NCBI RefSeq assembly: GCF_958979055.1
Contig: NC_084886.1
Location: 560,501-624,500 of the forward strand
DNA from: Alnus glutinosa
Lineage: Eukaryota > Streptophyta > Magnoliopsida > Fagales > Betulaceae
Direction: 5' to 3'
Length of the DNA stretch: 64,000 nt
The translations under genes were made by a program, and so were the position numbers. The notes beneath the pieces were generated by a model, which was given only the letters and a program-made list of their open reading frames with translations, had not been told where the DNA came from and searched no databases. This document shows positions 1 to 12,400 of this stretch, one piece after another (position 1 is the first letter of the stretch; the number at the start of each line of letters is the position of its first letter).

Positions 1-436
1 GGTGGTTAATTATTGCTTTTAGAGTTTGGTGGGAATTTCGAAGTTTTTGATTACTCTAGGACATTGTAATTTGTCTTATGTAACTTTATCACAAATTGAG
101 TTGTGTGAAAACGGAATTTAAATAGTATTAGTTGTAAATTGGTGAATTACGTAGACATACTTGGAACTTCTAATGTGACAAATTAACAATTGTCCCAAAA
201 AAACTAAAATTGATAGAATTGTTGGTACTATAATTATACATGTTCAAACTCTCGATATTTGAGACCTGCAAGAAAGCCAAGAGTCAGAGTGACACACCGA
301 TTATGATAGCAGAACCACATCTAATAACCACATCTAATGCATAAATTAGAGACAAAACATTTGAGAAGAAGACAAATGAACAAAGCATATGTGTAAGTAA
401 AATGTAAGTAAGAGAGTAAGTCATAAAAGATAAAAG
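1..436. other. Intergenic, nothing recognised
   Basis: AT-rich sequence without a convincing ORF, RNA gene or clear repeat boundary. It may be the flank of a gene or repeat that lies outside the window. Confidence 0.5.
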
Positions 437-543
437 AAATGCTACATATACTTAAACTTTTACAAATAAAGCCTTACAAAAATAATGTAAAGGTTTTTAG
501 TAAGGTATTTTTTTTGTAAAAGTTTAAATACACGTAACATTTA
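437..543. repeat. Short foldback MITE
   Basis: The first ~30 bases (AATGCTACATATACTTAAAC...) reappear inverted at the end (GTTTAAATACACGTAACATT), separated by a short second inverted pair (GCCTTAC/GTAAGG). The whole unit can fold into one hairpin, as expected for a small non-autonomous DNA transposon. No clean target duplication was identified. Confidence 0.6.
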
Positions 544-1498
544 TCCAAAGATAATGTAATTATGTTGTAATTTTTCTCATCTTTTGTATAGGCTAGCTGT
601 TTTCGGTTGTCAAGTGTGTTAAGGCAAGTGCTGACAGAAACAGGAATCACCAATTGAATACGGTGATTTTATTTCATTCTCGGGCTCTCCGATCTGTCAG
701 CCTTCCTTCTTTATTGAGCAGATTTCAAAAGGCAAGTCCTTTAAGGCTCATGAAAGACTATATCGATGGTTACTTTAACTCGGGTTTACTTATGGTTGAG
801 CCCACTAGATTTTGCTATATATATTTTTAAAATTTTAAAATTAAATAAATTTAATTATTTAATTAATATTATAAAACTTAAATGCCTAACCTAAGAGAAT
901 GCCAATAATTCTAGTATATGTAAGTCGTAATAATTGTAGTAAATGCGATTTTAGATAAATGATTCCCACTTTAGAAATAACAACACATGTCCCCCTAAAA
1001 GGCAAAGGCTTCACCCAGCAAGTTTGTTGAAAGAATAGAGATTTGCAAACAGTCAAAAAAGTGAACAATATAGGCCATAGTCGTCATCATAAAGTATTAA
1101 AGTTCTTCTCTCTCAGCTCATTCTTTTTCCACTTTCCATCTAATCCTCAAAAGCCCCTCCCTGTTCCTGATCTCCTATCTATGTATAAGTTATATATAAC
1201 TCCATTCTTTAATCTTTCTTTTATCCCTTTTCCCGAACGAAATTGCTAGTCGGTGTGAAAAGCTGTCTCTGGCCAAGTGCTTGTCCATATTGATAGATCT
1301 ATATCTTAAAGAAATTCAATGGCAGCTCTTATTTCAATAATATATATATACTCATAAAAAATAAATGAAGCATTCACAGGGAATGTTAATAAGTGGTGTG
1401 GTGAATGGTGATGTGAGAAAAGGGAGATCTTCGCAGTCGAACATGCTTTATAATTCGTGCTGGAACTTTCGGCAAGTCTAGTTTATCATAATTTTTAG
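544..1498. other. Intergenic, no gene recognised
   Basis: AT-rich DNA. The two short ORFs around 886-1249 lack family resemblance and coding character. A TA-rich stretch sits near 1338-1350. Confidence 0.45.
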
Positions 1499-2150
1499 GA
1501 TTAAAGATCTTTTTTGGTATTTGTGGTTTGAAAATTTTATTTTTTAGTATTTTATTTTCAATTCACATCGCAGATGACACTTGAATTTTAGAAAAAGACT
1601 AATATGGTACCTCTGTCAATTTTCTTGGCCAAAATTTAATGGATTGCCACGTCTCTACTCTCAAGTGTTGCCACGTGGCACAATGTAAAAAAAATAAAAA
1701 ATAGAAAATTCAAATATTTTAAATTTTTAAATTTTTTTAAAAAAATAAATAATAAAACTTAAAAAAAAAAAAAGAAAAAAAAAAAAAAAGAGGAAAGGGG
1801 TTGGCTCAATGGCCAAAGAGAATAAAAGAAAAAGTAAGAGTTTTGACCCTTGGGGTTGGGGTGGCTCTTCTGTCTTTTATTTTTTTTTTCAATTTTTTTT
1901 AAGTTTTTAATATTTTTTAATTTTTAAAAGATTTTTTTTAAAAAAAAAATTTTCGTACATTGTGCCACGTGACAACTCTTGAAAATAGACACGTGGCAAT
2001 CTATTAAATTTTGGATAGAAAAATAGACAGATGTACCATATCTGTATTTTTCAAAAACTCATGTACTATTTACAATACGAATTAAAACTAATGTATCAAA
2101 AAATAAAATTTTCAAACCATATATACCAAAAAGGTCTTTAACCCTAATTT
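1499..2150. mobile_element. Foldback element with long inverted arms
   Basis: The left arm (1499-1690) runs from TTAAAGATCTTTTTTGGTAT through a CCACGTGGCACAATGT motif; the right arm (about 1955-2150) is its diverged reverse complement, ending in ACCAAAAAGGTCTTTAACCC. The centre is A/T-homopolymer rich with a G/T-rich core near 1795-1870. No coding sequence. Layout matches the elements at 28.5/30.6-31.3, 34.0-34.6 and 34.7-35.45 kb. Superfamily not determined. Confidence 0.7.
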
Positions 2151-4198
2151 TTATTGTGGGTGTTTTTTTTTTTTTTATGAAAACTTTTTTGGTCCACGTG
2201 GTTTTTAAGGTGGGTGTTTCGTTAAGAAATTGATCTCTTATTTCTACATTCCTTTTGCAGTCCTTCGTCCCCCATTTTTTTAATGCTATGTATTTAAACA
2301 CATCAATATCCTACAATGTTTTACGATGATAACTTAGCAAGATATAATAATCTTTAGATCAGTCCTTGTTAATGGCTATTAGATCCGCATAAAAAGAATA
2401 TAAATGAGATAAAAAGTTGTATATAACCTTTTTTTTTTTTTCTTTGTTTATTAAGAATGTTAGTTAGACCTCATTTTTGGTACTTTAATATCTTTGTACA
2501 GTTCCTACAAACAGAAAAAAAAAAAAAAAAAAAAAAAAGTTCAAAAAGTTTACGTATCTTTCTCAAACTATCACAATTGGCAATTTCATCACAAACTTTC
2601 AATTGAGACAATATTTTATCAAACTATTAAAAAATTGTCAATGTCCTCAAAGACTAGTAAAAATACAAAAATGACCTTAAACTTTTTTCAATAAAACAAA
2701 AATACCACTATAAATTCAAGAAAAGAAAAATAATAATTTTTATTTTTTTTTTGAAAAAACCAAAAATTTTATTTTTTCAAAAAAAGAAAATTTTATTTAT
2801 TTATTTTAAAATGAAAAAAAATTAATTTATTTTTTTTAAATAAAATAAAATTTAAATTTGGCCACCCTTGATTTTTATGTATTTCTCTTTTTTAATTTTT
2901 TTTTTTAGTTTTAGTTTCTTTTATTTTTTTATTTTTTAGTATTTTTTTTAATTTTTTAAAGAGTTTTTCCTTATTGGAGGAAACATTGACAATTTTTATA
3001 AATTTGAGTGAGAATTTTCCAAATTAAAAATCTAAAAGGATATTATCAATTAAATAATAATTTAAGAACATTATATAAATTTTATAAAAATAAATAAATA
3101 AAAATCCTGTTGCTTCCTGTTGCGCAATGACAACCAAAACAGCAAATGTGATATGATGGCATGCCCGTTACGCCTGACCCATAAGCCTCGTCAAGGGACT
3201 GAGGTGCGTGGGACCGGCATCCAGTAGAGTTTAGTTTGCAACTTTGCACGTCCAACTTGGAAGATTGTTTCTATTTTCTCGCTTTTTTATTTTATTTAAA
3301 AGATGTCGAAGAAAATAGGTGATTCGTTGACTGTTTTTTTTCATTATTATGGCGGTAAATCAGTTTGTTTGTTAATTTTATTTTTTTAAAAAAATAAAAA
3401 TAATTAATAAACAGCTCAAACATTTTATAAAAATCTCAAATTTATTTTTATTTTTACATCGTGTCACAAATTCACAATACTTAAAAAAAAAAAAAAAAAA
3501 ACCTCAAAACACTTAAGAAATGGAGCCTGAAACTTATAACTCTGCTTGTTAATATTGTTATTTTTGTTTTTATTTTTTTCAAAATAAAAATATTAACAAA
3601 TAAATAAAATACAAAAAACAATTTTCACACTTATAATACATCAAACATTTTTTCAAATAAAAAACTAAAAATACTACCAAAAACATGTTAACAAACAAGC
3701 ATGTAGTTTTTATTTTTTTACTACCGGGCTGGTGGCCACCTTGTCTGGTCGTGTATGACAAGGAAATGGAGGGAAATTATAGCTGGGCCCCACTACAGAA
3801 GTGCTTACTAGGCGTGACAGAAGCATCTCTTCGGATTGATTTACAATCACCACGCGCACTTCAATAAAAGCTTATTGGATAGATAAATAACTTATTAAAA
3901 CCTTGAAATGAAGTCCTAATGGAGTTAACTAATCCATTGTAAACTGCTTATTGTATTTTTTTTTTTTCTTTTCCTGAGCAATATAAGAGAAAGGGAGAGG
4001 GAACAAGCAGCAAGAAGAGAGAAATATTGTTGCTTGCAATTCGTCGTGAATTTTATATATTGTTCATGCGACAGAAAATGGTTTCACCCCAATTGAAAAA
4101 TATATTTATCATGGATTTCGTCATCAAATCACATGCAATGACCAAACTTTAACTACAAGTAAAATTATGTTAAAATATTGCAATCCAAATAATATATC
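2151..4198. other. Repeat-rich intergenic tract
   Basis: Mostly AT-rich and homopolymeric (A24-type run near 2514-2537). The part from about 2540 to 3030 has words also seen in the elements near 50.3 and 58.6 kb (ATTGTCAATGT, CATTGACAAT) and looks like another degraded foldback copy. Short ORFs near 3579-3867 show no family resemblance. Confidence 0.4.
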
Positions 4199-5113
4199 TG
4201 TTAGGGATAAAATCAACCCTAGAGACACGTGGATCCAATGACATCTCGGAGTTATGTCTCGGCTACTTGTTCCGCGTGGTTCCATCCAGTGAAGGGAAGG
4301 TCGTTTAGGTCCGAAGACATCTCGGAGATATGACGATGTCTCGGTCTTAACATTCCAGGTTACGGTATATAAAATATCCCGTGATCTCCCAGCCAAGATG
4401 GAGTGAACATATCTCGGATATTTGTGCCTCGGAGTAATAACACCTCGGTATGATATCGAGTCGGTGCGGTATCTTCTCGGGGTGATATCCATTGGATGAG
4501 TCAACATCTCAGAGTATAAACATCTCGGACTTACACAACCCTGTTATGGTGAGGATATATCCCGAGATCTCCAGGTAAGAGCGGAAACGTCTCGGATATC
4601 ATCACCTCGGAGGTCAGCTGAAATGTGCTACAGTCTCCTAAGAAGGTGCCATCCGCCGTACCCGTCTCAGAATTCGATAATGATAGAATCTCAGGAGATC
4701 AGGGATAAACTACAGATCCATGATTTATGGGATAAGATGGTTATTGACATGGAATCGAATTTAAAGAAGTACAAACGCAATCAACTGCGGATTCAACACT
4801 CCTACTCAAATTCCCAGAAGATATGATTAAAACTCAAACCAGGCTAGGACTCAAACTCCTAATCCAACTCAATGTCAAGAGGGTCCGGCCTATAAATAAA
4901 GACCGTCACACCAGGTATAAAGACACGAATTCTCTAAGCTCTTGAGATTAAGATTAAGAATTCTCTACAGAAAACTTTTTAGACTGACTTAGGCATCGGA
5001 GTGGGCGTGGTCGGCACCCCCGACGAGTTGTTTGTTCCTTTTTGTAGGGTCAAAGTGTTCGGTAGCAGCGAATCCTTAGGCGACACGTCACCATACCGGA
5101 AACTGTACCAACA
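4199..5113. mobile_element. Solo LTR of an LTR retrotransposon
   Basis: A 915-bp unit starting TGTTAGGG and ending TACCAACA, so TG...CA ends with a short TGTT/AACA inverted repeat. It is flanked on both sides by the 5-bp direct repeat ATATC (4194-4198 and 5114-5118), the expected target-site duplication. It contains a TATA box (TATAAATA, 4891-4898) followed by a GC-richer 3' part, as in plant Ty3/gypsy LTRs. No internal domain or second LTR is present, so this is what LTR-LTR recombination leaves. The 127-codon antisense ORF at 4124-4507 is a by-product of the CTCGG-rich repeats and is not annotated as a gene. Confidence 0.85.
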
Positions 5114-5118
5114 ATATC

Positions 5119-6021
5119 AGTGTGGTACATAAAATCCATTGAAAGATTATGAAGACACTATAAATGAGGTAATAGATTAAGAGAATTAATAGATATAGTA
5201 CTTCCTATAAAAAAAACTTTTATAATTATTATTTGGTACAAAATTTAATTTAAATTCACATGCATATACTTAAAATTAAATTATGATCCGACACCTTTTT
5301 GCTTGGCCATTAGTTTCTTCTTACTTCTTAGCCACTGAAAAGGAATAGGATATTTTCTATTTTGAGTAAAATAAAAATAAATTATTTAATGGTTCAGATT
5401 AAATTTTAACAATATATATTTATTTAAATTATGCTAAAAAAAAAAAAACAAATGAGGCGGATAATAATCACGTAATCACGTTTGTCTCGGCTTACTCGAA
5501 TTATGAGAAAACTAAGCCATTAGTTTCTGCTTATTGTTTCATTCACGCGCCCAGATGGGGCGGTGGTGAGGCTGGTCTTCCTTGTTTCTCATCACCCTCT
5601 AAAAAGGCAACCACTGTCAGAGACTCGAACAGCGGATTTATCTCTACCATGGAAGAGAGCGAGACAACCATGATGTATACGCTTCAGGTAACTCAAACGA
5701 CGCCGCTTCTCAATGGATCTCCACGTTCTGTCTGTCCGTGTATTAAACGACCAAACGACGTAGTTTTTGCACGATTCACCTTACGCACCTTATCTGTGTA
5801 TGCAAAGCAATAAAATTAGAAACAGAAGAAAGAAAGTAAAATAAAATAAAATAAAAGAAAAATAAAGTTGGGGTGAAGAAGAAACAGAAAAAGGCTGTGT
5901 GTGTGTGTTTCGCTTTTATCTATGTCTGTGCCTGTCTCACACACATGTGGTTTCGACATTTTCAGGTTAATTCAAATTTCCTAACCGATCCCCATTCAAT
6001 TCCCAATAAACACTGTCTCTA
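5119..6021 (+). promoter_or_regulatory. Upstream region of the AGD1-like gene
   Basis: About 900 bases between the solo LTR and the leader of the ARF-GAP gene. The promoter must lie here or within the leader, but no single TATA box or transcription start can be called. An A/T pentanucleotide run (AAAAT-type) lies at about 5838-5866 and a (GT)n run at 5898-5908. A 54-codon ORF starts at ATG 5649 with no known relatives. Confidence 0.4.
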
Positions 6022-6157
6022 ATGTACCGCTATATTGCTAATCCAACCTCCACGTTTTCCTGCACTTCCTAGGGTTTCTTATTCTGGTCTCTTCTAGGGT
6101 TTTGAAACCAAAAGCTAAAAACTAAAAAGGAAAAGGAAAGAAAGCGAAAAAAAAAAT

Positions 6158-6244
6158 ATGGAGCTCCCGAAGCTGCTCTTCTCGTTAGCGTCAGTGGGTG
6201 TGAAATTCATGCAAATCATGCTCGTTTATGTCTCAGGGCTGTAA
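6158..6244 (+). CDS. Upstream ORF (28 aa) in AGD1-like leader
   Basis: ATG at 6158, TAA at 6242-6244; the peptide starts MELPKLLFSL and ends MLVYVSGL. It is strongly hydrophobic, like a single membrane-inserting helix. It lies 210 bases upstream of the main start (6454) in the likely mRNA leader, so ribosomes scanning from the cap would meet it first. Further upstream ORFs follow: 6302-6376 (24 codons), a start-stop pair ATGTAA near 6399, and a 5-codon ORF ending just before the main ATG. Whether the peptide is conserved or translated cannot be told from one sequence. An intron in the leader could remove some of these ORFs. Confidence 0.45.
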   Translation: MELPKLLFSLASVGVKFMQIMLVYVSGL

Positions 6245-6453
6245 TATCGAGTACTGGAGGTGATTCTTTAATTTGCTGTGTCTTTTCTTGGTCTTGGTTT
6301 AATGGCGATCAAGATGGGAGTGAAATGCGAGATCTCGCTCGGATTCACGCTTCTTCGTGGCGGTTATGAGATTTGATTAGCGAAGATCGAGCTTCGGATG
6401 TAATGGTAATTAATAATTAGCACCAAGAAGATCAAGAATCGTGGTCTCAGAAA

Positions 6454-9400
6454 ATGCATTTCGCAAAGCTCGATGACTCTCCTATGTTTCGCAAGCAGGT
6501 CCTCTCTCTTTCTCTGTCTCTCTCGCTATGCATGCTCTGGTTGATTATCTTAAACTTGTATACTAGAAAAGAGAACTTTCCAAAGCTCTGTTTGGTTGCT
6601 GGGGAAAATTACAAAGAGAAATGAAACTTCGACAATTTTCGCATAATTAGAGGTTAGCTGTATACCAATGGTTTAAAGTTTGAAAATTGTAGCGAAAGTT
6701 TCATTGATTAAACAGATATGAGTAAAAGGAGAGCTATGGTTGTAGAGTTTGTAGTTTTCTTGATTGTCACTGTCCATAATTGCTAACTTGTTGGACATGT
6801 TATGGAAATCAGATTTTTCATCTCTCGGTTGAGAATTTTATGGTTTTTCTTATTATTAATAAAATATTTAACGCTAACATGTTTAGGCCGAATAATGTTT
6901 CTTCTTTGAAGCATTTTAAGAGCCTACGGTATGAATCCTGTTACTTTATCTCTGAAGCTCCAAATACTATGCAATTAGACTTTGAGTTGGTTCATCTCCT
7001 TGTAAATTTTTGTTAATGATTACTTGGACGAGCTATTGTGGCTGACCTATGTAGTTAATTTTAATGTTTAGTTGAGTTGAGCTAGGTGGGTTGAGCAAAC
7101 ACTCGTGATTGTTTGTGAAACTGAAATAAAAGACTATGATTTACAAAAAAATAAAATAAAAGACAACGTATAACCTTAGTGCCATCTTTCCTGTGTGTAT
7201 TGTTCCACGCTTTATGCAAATCGCTAATGGTTGCTGAAGACTACAACATGATAATTAAATGTCCCTGTTGTCATAGTATCCATATATGGATAACATATTT
7301 GTATCAACTGATTTCCGTTTCCTATGGTTGAAATTATTTGTTGGATGATATTGCATTCATGTTTGATACCCTGCACTGAAGTGTTGTGGCTTATTGGTGA
7401 TTTCTTGTTAAACAGATACAAAGCTTGGAGGAAAGTGCTGAATCATTAAGGGAGAGAAGTTTAAAGTTTTACAAAGGATGTCGAAAATACACGTATGTAT
7501 ACACTTATAAAAGTGTTTCTATGTTCCTCAGTACTTTAATTCAAGATCTATTTTCACATTGTAGAAAATCCTCAAAGTATATGTATCATCTAGCTATTGC
7601 TAGCGTTTTGAATTACAATGTTGACAATGTAATTTAAAATCTCTACATTGATTTTATTTGCCACCATGAAAATAACTTTTTTTGAGCAGTTTCAGATGAC
7701 AATTCCTCGTGTTTTTTTATTGCATCAAATCAGTATTTTGTTATCCTATGGACCTTTGGTTTGTGTGGGTTCTAATTGCATATGTTTTTCCTCTTGCAGT
7801 GAAGGACTCGGTGAGGGATATGATGGGGACATTGCTTTTGCTAGTGCATTAGAAACTTTTGGTGGAGGGCATAATGATCCAATTAGTTTGGCTTTTGGAG
7901 GTATGTCAATTCGTTTATGCTGGAAGTTGGTTTATCTTCTTTGGTTGCTAAAATGGTTGCTACCTTGGCTCTTTTGTTAATTTTAATTTTGTGGATGCTC
8001 CAATCACTTATGTTATTTACATTGACAATGTTTGCAAATTACACTTTATGACTGGAATATGCGGTATTCATGGCTCTCAAAATGCAGTTTATACTTTTTA
8101 CTGAATTTCTATCTACTTCTACAGGTCCTGTAATGACCAAATTTACTATTGCGTTGAGAGAAATTGGAACATACAAGGAAGTTCTCCGGTCCCAGGTAAA
8201 AATAAAAATTCTGAATTATTTTCTTAGTTTTCAGAACTTGGAATTTCTTGACCTTGTTGCTCTATCATAATTATTTCCTGTTAAATCAAGCCAATGTTGC
8301 TTTGACTGCCATTTCTAGAATATGGATTTAATGATGTTTCTTAGGACACTCCAATACTAGCTCCTATACATGCTTTTTGGTTAGTTTCCAACTGGTCCGG
8401 CTCATGGTGCATTGAATTTCCAAAAAATGCTACCTCATCTCTACCTTTTGTTCTTTCTCTTTTAATAGTTTTGACTTGAGGAGAGCAAACTAAACTTCAA
8501 AATGTTTATCACGTATGGTACGTATGGTCTGTACCTACTGGCTGATGTCATCAACGCTTCTTTTTAATGCTCATCTTGACATTCATGAGGTCAGAGGAAA
8601 GAGAACAGAAAATTCGGAATCTTGCAGCAGCACTTCAACTTCAACTTGTTATCTTCTCTTGTATTAAAAGAAAACTAAGCTTGTACCTTTAAGAAATAAG
8701 TTTTGTTTATGGTGGGAAATGAATGATAGAAGTTTTGAGGATCGGGAGAGGACGTTGGAAGATATTTTTTTATCTTTATTCGTCAAAACTTTGTATATGT
8801 GGACAGTTGCTTATATGTCTCATTTGATCATTAGTTATAGTGATTTCCTTGTTTTTTTGCTACTCCTAGTTAGGTGGTTCTTTCTGTATACTCTCTGTGT
8901 TGGCACGTTACGCTTTTAATGATATTTATCGATTATTTATAAAAAAAGAAGAAGTCTTGTTTACAATTATAAGAAGCTGTATTTTTCTTTGTTTTATATT
9001 CTTCTTGCACTTATATTGCAATTTAAGAACTATCAAAGAGAATTCTAAAGGGAGTTGTCATATAGCATGATGGATGGTTGAAGCGGTTTTGTCCTACCAT
9101 CCTTTCTTACTTAGTGGGGCGAGGCTATGTAATAACTTTGTTGTCTCTATTATAAGCCACGTTTTGAGTTCTTCTTTTGTTATAGGAAAAGAGAAAAAGG
9201 TGGAAGAATTTGCTTCTTGTGCAATTACTGCTTAATTTACTAATTTCATAATTGTTGTGACTACATTGATATCAGGCTTAAATATCTGAACATAATACTT
9301 TTCATAAATGTGAGCTATCTGACAGAATATCGTTTTCCTCTCTCCCTCTCTCTCTCTCCAATAAATTATATTTCTTCGGGTAAGTAAGAGACAGATTGTT

Positions 9401-12400
9401 GTTTTGTTGACATATTTTGATTGCCCCCCCCCCCCCCCCCTTCTCTCAGGTTGAGCATATGCTAAACGACAGATTACTGCAGTTTGCCAATATTGATTTG
9501 CATGAGGTCAAGGTACTGTAATTGCTTAATTTTTATTGCATTTAGAAATTTATTTTAATAACTCTTTATGAGCTATCAATTCGATATGGTATACGTTTAA
9601 GTATGACTACAGAACTTTGATGTTCAAATGCATTTTTATATTTACTTAGCATCACTTTTTAGCTGTTTATCAGAAGGGCCTCAATCTCTCCATTGCTTCC
9701 ACTGCATATGGGATGAGTAGTAATGTTATAAAATCTACATCATTGCTGACCACTTGGACTGCAATTTTATCTCCTTTGGGAGGTGGGGGGCATATGGTCT
9801 CCCACTGGCTAGGATGAAGAGATTTTTCATCCTCCATAGAATCTTCTAATGCAGACGAGTTGACAAGAGTGTCATGAAAGCTGACTTGAAACCTTAATGT
9901 TTATTCTATTCTTTTATGAACAAGCTTGAATGCAAGGTCAGTGGTGCACTACATCATAGATACTGACATGCACATATCCCCATTTGCCTGTTGAAATGAA
10001 AATTCTTTGTTTCTTACTCCACCTGAGAAGCCCTTGGTCCATGCAGAAAATTGTCTCCAGTTAAGCCTTGACTACCATTTTGCCATATAGTATTTTCTAG
10101 TTACAAGTGATTCATGCCATGGGTTTCGATTTCCTTTTCAAGCATATGTCACTTATCATGTTGAGATGACCTTCTAAGTGTGACGGTTGTGTCAAAGAGA
10201 AAATCTTCGCACTGATTTTTAATATTTACTGTTGCAAAATTGGTTTTAAGGGATCTTCTCTTAGTGCAGGAAGCACGGAAGCGTTTTGACAAGGCTAGTA
10301 TGGTTTATGACCAGGTGCATCCCTCATCTTAAATTCTTAATCGGTTATTCTAGTTAATGCCATTTGCATGCATCTCAGGAAAAGCTTGTCATGGTTACCC
10401 TTCCTTTGATAGAATGCGTATATGTTCATGTAGCATAAGGTTGGCTAAAAGTGATTTGTAACTATAGTGTGAACCAGAAACCTTGCATCTTGAATTTGCA
10501 GCAGTTTGCCTAAATTTCTTAGTTACTGATGAATAAATCTGGATTATGCATATTAAAACAGCAACAAAAGCCTTAAGCTGCCACCTTCCTTCAATAATTT
10601 GACCATGGTTTTGGACATCTTATGGATGTTTTGAGATGAATGACCAATGTATTATTGATATATAAGTAATGCCTAATTTGTTATACTATGCTCATAATGC
10701 TACAGGCTCGTGAAAAGTTTCTGTCACTGAGGAAAGGCACAAAGTCTGATGTAGCAACTGTTTTAGAGGAGGTATCATGCAATATTAATTGATAGTTTAT
10801 TCATCTGCATATTCTTATCTGTAGAATTGTCATAGTACTGGAAATCTTCCATTCTTCAATCTCTAATATAGTTTGGAGAAATTATAGGAGCTTCATAATA
10901 CAAGGTCTACATTTGAGCAAGCTCGCTTCAATTTGGTAAGTAAATTTCTTGGTATGTTTGTTCTACCAAAAATGAATCTTTCTCTGACCTCTGAAATTCA
11001 CCTACTTGATGTTGTGATAGTGACACCCGGACTTTTATAATTTTGGTCACTCTGTCCAGGTAACTGCTCTTTCTAATGTTGAGGCGAAAAAGAGGTTTGA
11101 ATTTTTGGAAGCAGTCAGTGGGACGATGGATGCACACCTTCGTTACTTCAAACAGGTAGATGACATGGCAGGAACTTTCTGCCCTTTCCACATTCTTTGT
11201 CATATATATATACTTATCTTGAATATTTTGCTATATGTAGGGATATGAGTTGTTGCATCAAATGGAGCCATACATTAATCAGGTTTGCTGTTTACACTTG
11301 CCTTTATATTGCAAGCAGGTGTTAATATCTGCGTTACAGTCCATTACAATAATTGTAATTTGGTTATTTGTCCTTTGTAAAAGATCTGCTTTTGTTCATT
11401 AGTCTTTTTCAATGATTTGAAGTTTAATGGAAAGCACACCATTGATTTATAGCCAGTGGTGTGTTAGCAAAATAGTAGGATTGACCATCCAAAATAAAAG
11501 AAAAATTTATGTTCTACAAATTGGGATTCTTAATGTACAAGCGCTGTATGAATGTGGCTCTAGGAGGACCGGAATGGCAAGATTTTTTTTTATGTGGCCA
11601 ACTCAAGATTGTGGGGAATGGGCCCTGGGTTGATAAGCTGAGAAAACTCTAATGTTGTGTTAAATACTATCTAGGTGTAGTTTGTTGTTGAAATTCAAGA
11701 TTTATTGTTGTTTTGCAGGTTTTGACTTATGCACAACAGTCAAGAGAAAGGTCTAACTATGAGCAGGCCGCTCTTAATGAGAGAATGCAAGATTATAAAA
11801 GGCAGGTGGATCGAGAGAGTAGGTGGTCTAACAATGGTACAAACGGATCTCCTAATGGAGATGGTATACAAGCCATTGGTAGAAGTTCACACAAAATGAT
11901 AGAGGCTGTTATGCAGTCTGCTGCAAAGGGAAAGGTTTATATTTTTTAATTTTTCAAGAAGCTCTATCTATAAAACTGTCTTTGTTTTTCAAGTTGTGTT
12001 TTCTCATCTTTCTAGTCGTTGTCTCTATATACATCTAATGCTGTAAGAAATGTCTCAGGTTCAAACCATTCGACAAGGTTATCTCTCAAAGCGTTCCTCA
12101 AACTTAAGGGGTGACTGGAAAAGAAGGTTTTTTGTTCTTGATAGCCGTGGAATGCTGTATTACTATCGCAAACAGTGCAGCAAATCATCTGTAAGTACCT
12201 TGTTTATAAGCTAAGTCAGGCTGCGCGTGGGTTCAAGTCTGTGCTTGGCACCAACTTTTACCTTTCATGCTGTTTGGTTATATCTTTTAGGGCTCCAGCA
12301 GTCAACTTTCTGGTCAGAGGAATGGTTCTGAGCTTGGTTCTGGATTGCTGAGTCGGTGGCTTTCTTCTCATTATCATGGTGGAGTACACGATGAGAAATC

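Noticed and set aside
4124..4507. 127-codon minus-strand ORF
   Set aside because: Lies across the start of the solo LTR and reflects CTCGG repeats; no family resemblance.
12220..12252. Possible tRNA B-box (GGTTCAAGTCT)
   Set aside because: No matching A-box or cloverleaf around it; it is inside an AGD1 intron.
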